Shown piece after piece: positions 17,815-25,938 of a stretch of DNA of 64,000 bases (within the stretch, counting starts at the first letter, position 1; each line of letters starts with the position of its first letter). The DNA is from Rhizobiaceae bacterium (GTDB taxonomy: Bacteria > Pseudomonadota > Alphaproteobacteria > Rhizobiales > Rhizobiaceae), in contig JARGOX010000008.1 in assembly GCA_029233925.1 (NCBI GenBank), positions 190,250 through 254,249 of the forward strand, in the 5' to 3' direction. The notes under the pieces were generated by a model. It made no database searches. It was not told the origin of the DNA and worked only from the letters and a program-made list of their open reading frames with translations. A program made the position numbers and the translations under genes.

Positions 17815-18051
17815 TTGAATTTTCGCAATGAATTTGGCTATCAAAACGCGCTGTATGATGCTGTAGCGGAAGGCTTTTTCGGGGGGGTAGTGGTGAGCTC
17901 TGTTATCCGATGCCTTCAGACTATGAACCAAGGCAACTACTCCTCAACCCTTTTGTATTTTTTCCTGTTCTATATGGCTAAAAACATAGCTGAGCCGAAC
18001 TTGGGGACCGGCACCACCGAGCGATGCGGTTTCTATGGAAAGATAACCTAA
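17815..18051 (+). CDS. Hypothetical small membrane protein (78 residues)
   Basis: A TTG-initiated frame with two hydrophobic stretches (EGFFGGVVVSSVI and STLLYFFLFYM). A strong GAGGAGGAA lies at 17792-17800, inside the end of the protease gene, but 14 bases from the TTG, which is long. If real, it would be the fourth gene of the peptide cassette and a candidate immunity or export factor. I recognise no family; the C-terminal part (GTGTTERCGFYGKIT) has little character and may be fused by rearrangement. Confidence 0.3.
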   Translation: MNFRNEFGYQNALYDAVAEGFFGGVVVSSVIRCLQTMNQGNYSSTLLYFFLFYMAKNIAEPNLGTGTTERCGFYGKIT

Positions 18052-18109
18052 AGAATCTTTCGCACATTCGGCAATGACGGTTTCTTTTTATAATTTTGGA
18101 AGAAGCGAT

Positions 18110-18367
18110 ATGATGAGCAACGACAAGAAGAGTGATATGGTGGAACGTCTTGTCCAGATCGCCCAACCTGGCGTGCCCTGCACCAATCCTATCGTGGCAG
18201 CGAGTGAGGCCCTGCGTGCCTTCGAAGCAACCAGAATTTCCGTCCTCACGCCCAATACGGACACCGTCAACGAAGCACTCGCCGACAGTTTCCAGGCAGA
18301 AGGCTTTGAAATTCTCAATATCGAGGGCTTTGGTCAATTGTTCGGGAAGGATTTGGCAGGTCGGTAA
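18110..18367 (+). pseudogene. Internally deleted copy of the EutA-like gene
   Basis: From VERLVQIAQPGVPCTNPIVA onward it matches the intact protein at 15189 closely (nearly identical DNA over the first 80 bases of the shared part). At INIEGFG it jumps to the extreme C-terminus GQLFGKDLAG. The junction lies at GGCTTTGG, which occurs twice in the intact gene (near 15669 and 15906), 237 bp apart. So 79 codons, including the second catalytic Cys, were lost in frame by recombination between short repeats. The first ~95 codons including C87 are missing too. A short new N-terminus with GGAAGAAG upstream could still be translated. Confidence 0.85.
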
Positions 18368-18394
18368 GGAGATGAAGACAAACCATATCCTTTG
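18363..18394. repeat. Short hairpin repeat, copy A
   Basis: GGTAAGGAGATG and AACCATATCCTTTG form an imperfect inverted repeat. A related copy is at 21832-21875. It directly follows the truncated EutA-like gene. The remaining stretch to 18623 shows nothing I can identify. Confidence 0.4.
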
Positions 18395-18623
18395 TAAGGA
18401 TCAAGGGTTGCATTGCGTTGTTTCCTGGCATTTGCTGCAGCGCACTTGACGGCTGGATTGGACGGGAGGCGGTCGTTCACGGTATCACACGCCAAGGTCT
18501 ACTGTGCGGGCTTTCTGCCGTGCGATTTATGTCTGATTGTTCATGGTATGTGCCCAGCAGCGGGATGTGGGGATGACGCTTTTGTTATTGGATCCAATTA
18601 ACGAACCTTTATAAGAAGATCCA

Positions 18624-18974
18624 ATGTACAGATTCTTGCTCATTATCGGCCTGCTGTGTGCACTCGTCGCTTCGCCCTTGCAGGCGGCTTCGACTGCCGC
18701 GCCTAGCTCCCAGCAGACTTCGGTCTTTGCCGGTGAGGATAGCTGCGTGACGTCTGCCGCCGAGGTGACCAAGGCAATCAGCTTCAAACGCTGCGGTAAA
18801 AGCGTCCATGGCAATGTTGTATCTACCTGTCATTTTTCGCCGATGGTTGTCGGGAACGAGCTTGTGCTTGTTCTGCGCAGCGAAGCCAAGGTATTCGAGA
18901 CTTTCCCTCCACGCATTTCGCTTTCGATACTCCCCGCTGGGCGCTTCCGGCCGCCTCGTCTGGCGACTGTCTGA
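18624..18974 (+). CDS. Hypothetical secreted protein (116 residues)
   Basis: A clear Sec signal peptide (MYRFLLIIGLLCALVASPL, cleavage near QAA-S) is followed by a mature part with three Cys (SCVT, KRCGKS, STCHF) and an end FRPPRLATV. AGAAGA precedes the ATG. I do not recognise a named family. The mature part could be a small periplasmic protein held by disulfides. The next gene on the same strand is an L,D-transpeptidase 56 bp downstream. Confidence 0.5.
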   Translation: MYRFLLIIGLLCALVASPLQAASTAAPSSQQTSVFAGEDSCVTSAAEVTKAISFKRCGKSVHGNVVSTCHFSPMVVGNELVLVLRSEAKVFETFPPRISLSILPAGRFRPPRLATV

Positions 18975-19030
18975 CCTTCACCCAGCGAGTACTCGAACAG
19001 GCGGCATGTGACCGCTTGAAAGCGCATATA

Positions 19031-19696
19031 ATGTTTGAAATGTCTCTTATCGGACGCCGGAACTTCATGCTCGGCGCTACCAGCTTTGCATTAGCGGGCT
19101 GCACAACCACAAAGACCTCTGTAATTTCAACTCCCGGGTCTCCTGTAATTCCAAGTGAAACCCTCTCGATGTATGCTGCGCTCCCGAACGAGCGCTTTCC
19201 TATTCCGACCGCGCAGATCGAGCTGGTTGACCCCATCTATTGGCGGCAAGAGGTTGAAAACATCACCGGCGAAGAAGCCGGAGTGGTCATTGTCGACACC
19301 CCTAACCGCTTCCTATATTGGACGATGGAAGGCGGACGGGCCATGCGATACGGAGTAGGGATCGGTCGAGAAGGTTTCGCGTGGGGCGGGCGCGGCCATA
19401 TTGCCTATGGCAGAGAATGGCCTATCTGGACGCCGCCGTCGGATATGGTCGACCGTGAGCCAGAGCTTGAAATCTACCGCAACGGGATGGAGCCCGGACT
19501 AAAGAACCCATTGGGGCCGAGGGCGCTCTATATCCATCAAGGCAATACAGACACGCTCTACCGCCTGCACGGCAATATGGACGCTCGGTCAATCGGCCAA
19601 GAGGTATCGAGTGGCTGTGTTCGCCTGCTGCATCAAGACATGATTGATCTGTACGAGAGGGTGAAATGGGGCGCGCCGATAGTGGTTATTCAGTAG
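19031..19696 (+). CDS. L,D-transpeptidase, YkuD family (lipoprotein)
   Basis: 221 residues. The N-terminus SLIGRRNFMLGATSFALAGC has a twin-arginine-like RR and a lipobox LAGC, so the protein is probably anchored in the periplasmic membrane leaflet. The YkuD domain (about 85-220) carries the catalytic motif YRLHGN...SSGCVRLLHQDMIDLY with His, Ser, Cys and Arg in place. It would make 3-3 cross-links in peptidoglycan or attach proteins to it. The frame is open upstream to a TTG at 19016; ATG 19031 or 19040 is the likely start. Confidence 0.9.
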   Translation: MFEMSLIGRRNFMLGATSFALAGCTTTKTSVISTPGSPVIPSETLSMYAALPNERFPIPTAQIELVDPIYWRQEVENITGEEAGVVIVDTPNRFLYWTMEGGRAMRYGVGIGREGFAWGGRGHIAYGREWPIWTPPSDMVDREPELEIYRNGMEPGLKNPLGPRALYIHQGNTDTLYRLHGNMDARSIGQEVSSGCVRLLHQDMIDLYERVKWGAPIVVIQ

Positions 19697-20114
19697 CGCT
19701 CCAAGTGAGGTCCCCGCCAAGTGTGCCCTTGGCGGGCAGGCCTGCGCTTTGGTGCAGCATTTTTCGTCGAGGTCGGCTTTGGGCCGAAATTTTCATTTGA
19801 GTGGTGGTTCAAAACAACAACACCACCCAACCTGCCAAACCTGAAGGCGAAGGCCAGCGCTGACTCCAACCCAAAATTGCCGAAAGAGAGATAAGGCATA
19901 AGGTCTCTTGCCCTCAAGTTAACTGAGGACTTCCACAAGTCCTTTCAATGGGTTGTCTGGATGTGCCTTGCCGAGCGGGCCCGTTGGATGATTCGACTCC
20001 TATGTTCTCCCTGTTTGGTAAAGGCAATAACGGTGTCAGTGGGTTTACTTCAACATGTTTCAGGATCCTGGAATATCCCAATTTTGTTCCAACAGAAACG
20101 CACTGGACTTGCGG
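19697..20114. other. Intergenic region with an orphan promoter remnant
   Basis: 418 bp with no gene. From about 19850 to 20005 it resembles the upstream regions of the two oxidoreductase genes at 25939 and 28724 (CCTGCCAAAC, AAGGCATAA, the SoxR-type operator, GATGTGCCTTGCCG, CTATGTTCTCC). No oxidoreductase reading frame follows, so this looks like the scar of a third copy. Confidence 0.6.
19908..19937 (+). promoter_or_regulatory. SoxR-type operator/promoter, orphan copy
   Basis: TTGCCC followed by TCAAGTTAACTGAGG, one base shorter than the other two copies in the window. The dyad corresponds to the E. coli SoxR box (CCTCAAGTTAACTTGAGG), known from memory. With the shortened spacer and no downstream gene it is probably inactive. 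Confidence 0.55.
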
Positions 20115-21698
20115 TCAAACCCCTAGAGATATCGTCCTGTCCGGCGCGAGCGCTTGGAGGAAGTTTTCATCATGGCTGACCACCAATACCGCACCATCGT
20201 AGGCTGCCAGTGCCGTTTCCAGTGCTGCGATGCCCTCCAAATCGAGATGATTGGTTGGCTCGTCCAGGATAAGCAGCATGGGCTGAGGTATCGCGCCAAG
20301 GGTGCAGGCAAGACCGGCGCGCAGGCATTCGCCTCCGCTCAGTGCACCGGCCCGGCGCAGGGCGTCATCTTCACGGAAGCCGAACCGCGCCAGAGCCGCA
20401 TGGGCCCTGTGTGCATCTGCGCGGCGGTTAAGCCGACGGAAATTCTCGTGCAGCGTCTGGGCCGGATCAAGCAGATCCATATGCTGATCCAGCAGCGCAA
20501 ACGGCACTGTCAGTTCGCAGACGCCCTTTTGCGGCAGGATCTGGCCGGTGATCAGTTTGAGAAGCGTGGTCTTACCGCTGCCGTTCGGCCCATTGATGAC
20601 CACCCGTTCGGGTCCAATGATGGCCAGCGACAAATCGCGGATGACGGGACGCTCAGGATCATAGCCGCCCGTCACGCCGTCAAGCCGCAGCACCGTCTTG
20701 CCACAGGCAAGGCTGGTCGAGGCAATGTCCATGCGCAGCGGCTGCAAGACTTCGATCTTCTGCCGAGCGGCAAACAATGTCTCATCTGCCGCCTTGCGCC
20801 GGGCATCGCGCAAGCGGACACCCGCACCGCCGGAAGCCTCGGCACGACCCTTGGCGGCATCCAGCAGGATTTTCGGTTGATCGCCCTTCGCCCGTGACTT
20901 GTGCCCGGTGCCGTCCTTGCGCGCCTTGCGGGCGGCGGCCTGTTGCGCCCGACGGGCCGCCTCCTTGCGGGCCCTTTGCGCATGGGCAAGGTCGCGCTCC
21001 GCCGCATCCAGGGCGCTGTCCATTTGTTGCCGGAAGGCGCTGTAGTTGCCGCCATACCGGGTGGCGCCAAGTGAGGTCAATTCGACAATGGCATCCATTT
21101 CCTCAAGAAGCGCACGGTCATGGCTCACGATGATCGCGCCGCCCGTCCAGCCGCGGATAAGGTCAATCACCATCCTGCGCCCGGTCTGGTCGAGATTGTT
21201 CGTCGGCTCATCCAGAAGCAGGAAGTCCGGCTCGGCAAGGATCAATGCGGCAAGGGCTGCACGGGTGCGCTGACCACCCGACAGGTCGACCAAAGGGGTT
21301 TGTGGCCGGGCGGAAAGGCCGAAATGCAAGAGGGCGCTCTCGATCCGCGCGGGCAATGTCCAGTCGGCGTCAGCCAATTCTTCCGCAGGCGCAAGCCCTG
21401 CCTCGGCCCGGTTCAGCAGATCGAGTGCGGATCGCACACCAAACAGATCGGCAATGGTGTTATTCGGGTGCTCCGCCGCATCCTGCCGCAGGCGTGCGAG
21501 CGAGCCGACCAGTTGCACTTGCCCGGATCCGGGAGACAAATCGCCGGAAATCAGCCGCAGAAGCGTGCTTTTGCCGATGCCGTTGCGCCCGACGATGCCG
21601 GTGCGTTCAGGACCGAATGTCAGGTTCAGATCAGTAAAAAGCGGTGCGTTGTCAGGCTTGGACCAGGTCAGGTTGGTCAGGCAAACGGATGCAGTCAT
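20115..21698 (-). CDS. ABC-F family ATPase
   Basis: 527 residues, two ATP-binding domains, no membrane segments. Domain 1: Walker A GRNGIGKST, signature LSGGQRTRAALAAL, Walker B LLLDEPTNNLD. Domain 2: GPNGSGKTT, LSGGECLRAGLACTL, LILDEPTNHLD. The linker (about 225-320) is rich in Arg, Lys and Ala, as in ribosome-binding ABC-F proteins (RAQRARKEAARRAQQAAARK). ABC-F proteins act on the ribosome in translation control or antibiotic protection. No good Shine-Dalgarno lies before the ATG; an overlapping upstream frame (21652-21756) may couple its translation. Confidence 0.9.
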   Translation of the reverse strand: MTASVCLTNLTWSKPDNAPLFTDLNLTFGPERTGIVGRNGIGKSTLLRLISGDLSPGSGQVQLVGSLARLRQDAAEHPNNTIADLFGVRSALDLLNRAEAGLAPAEELADADWTLPARIESALLHFGLSARPQTPLVDLSGGQRTRAALAALILAEPDFLLLDEPTNNLDQTGRRMVIDLIRGWTGGAIIVSHDRALLEEMDAIVELTSLGATRYGGNYSAFRQQMDSALDAAERDLAHAQRARKEAARRAQQAAARKARKDGTGHKSRAKGDQPKILLDAAKGRAEASGGAGVRLRDARRKAADETLFAARQKIEVLQPLRMDIASTSLACGKTVLRLDGVTGGYDPERPVIRDLSLAIIGPERVVINGPNGSGKTTLLKLITGQILPQKGVCELTVPFALLDQHMDLLDPAQTLHENFRRLNRRADAHRAHAALARFGFREDDALRRAGALSGGECLRAGLACTLGAIPQPMLLILDEPTNHLDLEGIAALETALAAYDGAVLVVSHDENFLQALAPDRTISLGV

Positions 21699-21756
21699 GG
21701 GACGGAAATTCTCGCAGCAAAACAGAAGAGGTGATGGCGGCGAGGTTCATGTCCAT
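21652..21756 (-). CDS. Possible leader peptide overlapping the ABC-F start
   Basis: A 34-codon frame starting MDMNLAAITSSVLL and overlapping the first 16 codons of the ABC-F gene in another frame. It has GGAG eleven bases before its ATG, whereas the ABC-F ATG has only GAGAA. ABC-F resistance genes in other bacteria are often controlled by such leader frames; conservation in relatives would be needed to accept it here. Confidence 0.3.
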   Translation of the reverse strand: MDMNLAAITSSVLLREFPSHDCIRLPDQPDLVQA

Positions 21757-21831
21757 GTCGATAGAGACTCCGTTTTGAGGATGCCCACATAATGGGCGCG
21801 ATCTCGAAGTGTTGCAATGTGTTGGAGCGTT

Positions 21832-21875
21832 GGTAAGGAGATGGAAACAGAATTAAAAAGAAACCATCTCCCTTG
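21832..21875. repeat. Short hairpin repeat, copy B
   Basis: AAGGAGATGG (21836-21845) pairs with CCATCTCC (21865-21872); the outer parts match the repeat at 18363-18394. It lies in the 281-bp gap upstream of the ABC-F gene, where the ABC-F promoter must be. Confidence 0.4.
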
Positions 21876-21979
21876 CAACTGTTTGATGTTGAGGCTCAGC
21901 CTCGAATTGGGACTTCGATGCTATTTGCTGACACTTCGTACTCAATGCCTGCACAGGTAGAAAGGTGCGCATGAACTGC

Positions 21980-22594
21980 CTACCAAAGCGTCTTTCGATA
22001 TGCATCGTCGAGAATGAGATCGAACTCTTCGGCAGTGGCAGAAAGTTCTGCCTGGTCTTTCAATATTGTCCCCAGAGTCGGCATGTCCTTGCGCTCGGGC
22101 CATGTTTCGGATTCCCACAGTTTTGAGCGGATAAAGGCCTTGGCGCAATGCATGTAAACCTGCCGGACCTTGACGACCATCACAGCCAGAGCGGGCCGAT
22201 TCTTGACGTGCATCCGGGCACATAGTTCGAGATCGTTCGTCAAGCGAGCCTCGCCATTGATCCGCAGTGTTTCGTTCATGCCCGGAATCAGGAATATCAA
22301 GCCGACGGCCGGATTCTCGATGATATTTTCCCAGGTGTCGAGCCGGTTATTTCCGGGCCTGTCTGGTACGGCCAGTGTTGTGTCGTCTAACACTTTAACA
22401 AAGCCAGGCATATCCCCCTTGGGCGACACATCAGCACTGCCTTTCACATCTTGCGAGCCAATGAAAACGAACGGCGATTTTTCTATAAAGCGACGCGAAT
22501 GGGCATCAATTCCAGTCAGTTCTTTCCGAATGGCGACATCATGCGTTTTGTCGAACACATCTCTCAATTGTTCTTGTGAAGTGATGTATTTCAT
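21980..22594 (-). CDS. Pyridoxamine 5'-phosphate oxidase family (FMN-binding split-barrel) protein
   Basis: 204 residues. The split-barrel pattern is visible: FVFIGSQDVKGSADVSPKGD, then TLAVPDRPGNNRLDTWENI, PAVGLIFLIPGMNETLRING and a C-terminal VRQVYMHCAKAFIRSKLW. This is the MSMEG_1061-like branch, flavin-binding proteins of unknown substrate. AAAGAGAA precedes the ATG. It forms a minus-strand group with the MFS transporter and a broken DUF1272 gene. Confidence 0.85.
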   Translation of the reverse strand: MKYITSQEQLRDVFDKTHDVAIRKELTGIDAHSRRFIEKSPFVFIGSQDVKGSADVSPKGDMPGFVKVLDDTTLAVPDRPGNNRLDTWENIIENPAVGLIFLIPGMNETLRINGEARLTNDLELCARMHVKNRPALAVMVVKVRQVYMHCAKAFIRSKLWESETWPERKDMPTLGTILKDQAELSATAEEFDLILDDAYRKTLW

Positions 22595-22662
22595 TGTTCT
22601 CTTTCTGTCAGTTGGACGGGGCCCGCCGTCATGCTGAAAAATGGGGCATAGTCAGGACTGCA

Positions 22663-22782
22663 TTACATGATCAATTGCATGTCGGCGCAATAGGTGCATT
22701 CGAAACCGGATATGCTGGCTTCAGGTGTGACCGGCGGCAGGTCGCGGTCACACAACTCGCAATTTGGTCTGAGTTCAAGCAT
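22663..22782 (-). pseudogene. Truncated DUF1272 zinc-ribbon protein
   Basis: 39 codons beginning MLELRPNCELCDRDLPP and containing CELC and CTYCAD, the first two cysteine pairs of DUF1272 proteins. Family members continue to a third motif CPNCGGE; here the frame ends soon after CAD with MQLIM. Just beyond, another frame reads CPIFQHDGGPRP, which looks like the damaged remainder. The start overlaps the MFS stop by 8 bp, so it was translated coupled to it. AGGAGA precedes the ATG. Confidence 0.65.
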
Positions 22783-23995
22783 TCGGAGTCTCCTCTTTTG
22801 TCGTCGCGATTTTGACGGGTGCGGTTTTGTTCAGGGCAAGCATCCCAATCGCGAGCAACACGATAAGCGCTGATACAATCGCAACGACCGCCCAGCCAGG
22901 TCCGGTAACAACCAAGCCTGCTGCAAGCGCGCAAATCGTTGATACAAGAGCGATGATCGTGTCATTTATACCCTGCGCTGTGGATTTTTCCTCATTCAAG
23001 ACCGCAGTCGCCAACATGCTGGTGGCGCCGATGAAGCTGAAGTTCCAGCCGATCCCAAGTAAGATGAGCGATCCGTAAAAGTGGATGGACGACAGGCCGA
23101 TGGCGGCAGCAAGAGCTGCAATCATCAGAACCAGGAGACCAATTACCGCTACGCGTTGCTGCCCGTACCATTTGATCAGGAAACCCGTAACAAAGCTCGG
23201 CGCGAACATTGCAACGACGTGCCAGCGAATGACATCACCTGCAACCGCTTCGGTAAAACCGCAACCCAGCATAGCAACTGGCGTGGGTATCATCATGAAG
23301 ATCATCACGCCCTGCGATATGGCAGCAATGCCAACAGCCCGTCTTACTGGTTGTCGTCGCAGAACAGCAAGCGATGCGAGTATGCTCGTGCGTTCCTTCC
23401 GCTGCTTTAATTGCGGTGCAGGAATTCGAACCAGTATCAGCGGCACCATGCCCACCAAGACCACACCCGATAGAGCAGCGTACGCTCCCGCCAAAGGAAT
23501 CGGCGCCAGAGCATCTTTGGCCATGATGAAAATCTGTGGCCCGACGATTGCGGCCACCAAACCGGATGTCAACATGAGCGATATCGCCACCGGTTGCCAT
23601 TCAGAACTGACCACTTCGGCCGCCGCAAAACGAAAATATTGAAAGGACGTCAGGGCTGCGCCCAGAATGAAGTGCCCCAAGCATAACAGCATAAAGTTGC
23701 CCGTCATCAAGGAAAAAGCACCGGTTACCGCGCCGATGATTGCCAATACCCCGCCAATTGCAAAGCCAAACCTGCGACCCAGACGCCCCATCAACAGTGA
23801 AAAAGGAGCGGCGGCCAAAAGCCCTGCGAGCGCCTGAATGGAAGCGGGCAGTGTTACAAGGGTTGCATTCGGGGCCAGAAAAAGGCCCGTCAGCCCGCCC
23901 AGAATAAGCAGCATGGGCATGGCGGACCCGAGGATTGTGTTTGCCAGCAGCAGACCCATGAAGTTCCCATTTCGGAAAAACGACGCAAACGACAT
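22775..23995 (-). CDS. Major facilitator superfamily transporter
   Basis: 406 residues with 12 hydrophobic segments. The conserved loop between segments 2 and 3 reads LLMGRLGRRFG. It is a proton-coupled exporter or importer; the substrate is not evident from sequence. The ATG at 23995 is preferred because AAAGGA lies nine bases upstream; an in-frame ATG at 24025 has no site. It is divergent from the GlxA-type regulator, which may control it. Confidence 0.88.
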   Translation of the reverse strand: MSFASFFRNGNFMGLLLANTILGSAMPMLLILGGLTGLFLAPNATLVTLPASIQALAGLLAAAPFSLLMGRLGRRFGFAIGGVLAIIGAVTGAFSLMTGNFMLLCLGHFILGAALTSFQYFRFAAAEVVSSEWQPVAISLMLTSGLVAAIVGPQIFIMAKDALAPIPLAGAYAALSGVVLVGMVPLILVRIPAPQLKQRKERTSILASLAVLRRQPVRRAVGIAAISQGVMIFMMIPTPVAMLGCGFTEAVAGDVIRWHVVAMFAPSFVTGFLIKWYGQQRVAVIGLLVLMIAALAAAIGLSSIHFYGSLILLGIGWNFSFIGATSMLATAVLNEEKSTAQGINDTIIALVSTICALAAGLVVTGPGWAVVAIVSALIVLLAIGMLALNKTAPVKIATTKEETPNA

Positions 23996-24066
23996 CTGCA
24001 GAAATCCTTTTGAGCGGGTTGACATACCGCCTTATAGGGAGGATCAGCTATGTCTTAAATGACAAT

Positions 24067-25035
24067 ATGGTATCAAAAATGGACAATCGACTTGGAACGC
24101 GAACAATCAATGTTTTGCTTTACGATGATGTAAATATGCTGGACGTCGCTGGACCGGTACAAGCCTTTGAAGCCGCGAAGACCGATGGCCGAAAGATGTA
24201 CCACATCCGTTTTGTATCGCCCGATGGTCTGCCGGTGCGCGCTTGTTGTGGCCTCCGACTTGTGCCGGATGCAAAATTCGCTTCAAGCTCGCACGGCGAT
24301 GATCTTCTAATCCCGGGGGGCGTTGGTGTTGATCGTTTGATCCACAATTCTGTTGTCCGCGAAATAATCCAGAAACAGGCGAAAACTGAGGGACGCCTGA
24401 TTTCCGTTTGCTCTGGCGCCTTGGTCTTGGCAGCGGCCGGGGTGCTTGACGGGCTCGATGCAACAACGCACTGGTCGCGTGCCGAAGACACGCGAAAATA
24501 CGCCAATGTTTCCTGGAAACTGGATCGCATCAGTATTACTCAAGGAAAGATTTTCACCTCCGCTGGGGTGACCACAGGCATCGACCTGGCGCTTGCAATT
24601 ATTCAGGCGGATCGTGGTCACATGATTGCGCTTGAGGTCGCCCGCGAACTGGTCGTTCAGCTCCGGCGTATTGGCGGGCAAAGCCAGTACGCCATTCACC
24701 TGGCAGGTCAGTTTACCAAGGGAGAGTCCCTGGCACGAGTCATTGAACAGATCGTTTCACAACCGCATCTGGATTGGTCGCTTGAAAAATTGGCCGAGAC
24801 AGCCGGTCTGAATACGCGGACACTTTCCCGGCATTTCAAGCGCGATTTGGGTGAGACACCGGCGCAATTTGTAGAAAAAGTCCGCGTTGATCATGCGCGG
24901 AAACTTTTGTCGGAAAGCCTGCCCCTCAAACGAGTGGCGGCAAACAGTGGTTTTGGCGACCTGCAACGCATGCGCCGGGCGTTTCAACGTCGATTTGGTG
25001 TTCAATTGAGCGAGTATCGAAGTATGTTCGGTTGA
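24067..25035 (+). CDS. GlxA family regulator (DJ-1/PfpI domain plus AraC HTH)
   Basis: About 322 residues. The N-terminal DJ-1/PfpI-like domain (to about 185) has the nucleophile-elbow-like ISVCSGALVLAAAGVLDG and the ATTHW typical of GlxA proteins. The AraC-type DNA-binding domain follows (about 225-320: RHFKRDLGETPAQFVEKVRVDHARKLL split around GETPAQFVEKVRVDHARKLL). Starts at 24067 or 24079 are possible. It is divergent from the MFS gene and probably regulates it. Confidence 0.9.
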   Translation: MVSKMDNRLGTRTINVLLYDDVNMLDVAGPVQAFEAAKTDGRKMYHIRFVSPDGLPVRACCGLRLVPDAKFASSSHGDDLLIPGGVGVDRLIHNSVVREIIQKQAKTEGRLISVCSGALVLAAAGVLDGLDATTHWSRAEDTRKYANVSWKLDRISITQGKIFTSAGVTTGIDLALAIIQADRGHMIALEVARELVVQLRRIGGQSQYAIHLAGQFTKGESLARVIEQIVSQPHLDWSLEKLAETAGLNTRTLSRHFKRDLGETPAQFVEKVRVDHARKLLSESLPLKRVAANSGFGDLQRMRRAFQRRFGVQLSEYRSMFG

Positions 25036-25074
25036 CCGGTTCGCGAACGTTGCGACGCAACTGGAGGCTCTCGA

Positions 25075-25467
25075 CTATGTTCTTGCCTCACGCTCAATTT
25101 CCACCGAAATGTTCAATTTGTTTCCATCAAGATCGCGCACGTAGGCACCATAATAGGCAGGGTGATAGTGTCGCGGACCGGGGGCACCTTCATCCGTTCC
25201 GCCGCACGTCATCGCCGTACCATGGAATGCCTCCACACCATCTGAATTTGGCGCATAGAACATGATCTGTGTTCCATTGCCGGAGCTGGCAGGTTGCTCA
25301 TCAAATGGAGTAACCACAAAAAGTGTGATACGCCCATCTGGGCCAGCGTAGCCTCGTTCAGTGGGCTCGGACAAGACACAAGTCATGCCAATCGTCGCAA
25401 GCACCGCGTCGTAAAACTCACCAGCTGCCTCGATATCATTCGTGCCTATACAAACGCCTGATAGCAT
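25075..25467 (-). CDS. VOC family protein (glyoxalase-like)
   Basis: 130 residues, single vicinal-oxygen-chelate domain with the usual beta-alpha-beta-beta-beta pattern: GVCIGTNDIEAAGEFYDAVL at the start and GAYVRDLDGNKLNISVE at the end, the last Glu being a likely metal ligand. AAGGACAA precedes the ATG. It converges with the GlxA gene. Function may be a lyase, isomerase or small-molecule binding. Confidence 0.85.
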   Translation of the reverse strand: MLSGVCIGTNDIEAAGEFYDAVLATIGMTCVLSEPTERGYAGPDGRITLFVVTPFDEQPASSGNGTQIMFYAPNSDGVEAFHGTAMTCGGTDEGAPGPRHYHPAYYGAYVRDLDGNKLNISVEIEREART

Positions 25468-25938
25468 TCAGTTGTCCTTCGGATGGAGTGCAATCCATCA
25501 ATTCTGCCATAGAGTCGATGGAAACAGAATGGACAGTTTAGCTGTTCCCCATCCCAGTCGCAAAAATGAAGAGGCGGCCTGAGGCGCACTCTCAAGATCA
25601 AGAAGTCAGTGGGCAGCCCGCGAAGATTCCATTTTGGCAGTCATGACGGTCTTTCGTTGTCCAGAATCGTAAGCCAAGTCTTATGGTAGCAGGCAGGATC
25701 TGCGACTGCCTTTTTGGGAACATTGCTATTTTGTCAATCACTGCGTCGAGGCCGCACCTGCCAAACCCAGACAAAGAGACAGGGCATAATTTCTCTTGAC
25801 CTCAAGTTAACTGGAGGCTGCAGAATAGGTTTGACTGAGCAATCTGCATTTGCCTTGCCGTATCTGCGTGTTGGTATGATGCGGCGTGTATGGTCTGCTT
25901 GTTCGTCTGCGAAAGAATGATTTCCGTGGAGTTCAACT
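25468..25938. other. Intergenic region upstream of the broken oxidoreductase
   Basis: 471 bp without a gene. The right third holds the SoxR-type promoter; from about 25736 it is similar to the region upstream of the intact copy at 28724. The left part shows no recognisable feature. Confidence 0.5.
25796..25826 (+). promoter_or_regulatory. SoxR-type operator/promoter, copy 1
   Basis: TTGACC (-35) and CAGAAT (-10) are separated by 19 bp that include the dyad CCTCAAGTTAACTGGAGG (25800-25817). This is the SoxR box of enteric bacteria with one change (CTTGAGG to CTGGAGG), and the 19-bp spacer is what MerR-family activators act on. It drives the disrupted oxidoreductase. Confidence 0.75.

Noticed and set aside
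18900..19031. Frameshift fusing the 116-residue secreted protein to the frame FDTPRWALPAAS...
   Set aside because: The second frame has a protein-like look, but the original frame also ends plausibly (FRPPRLATV) and runs into no homology; not enough to call a break.
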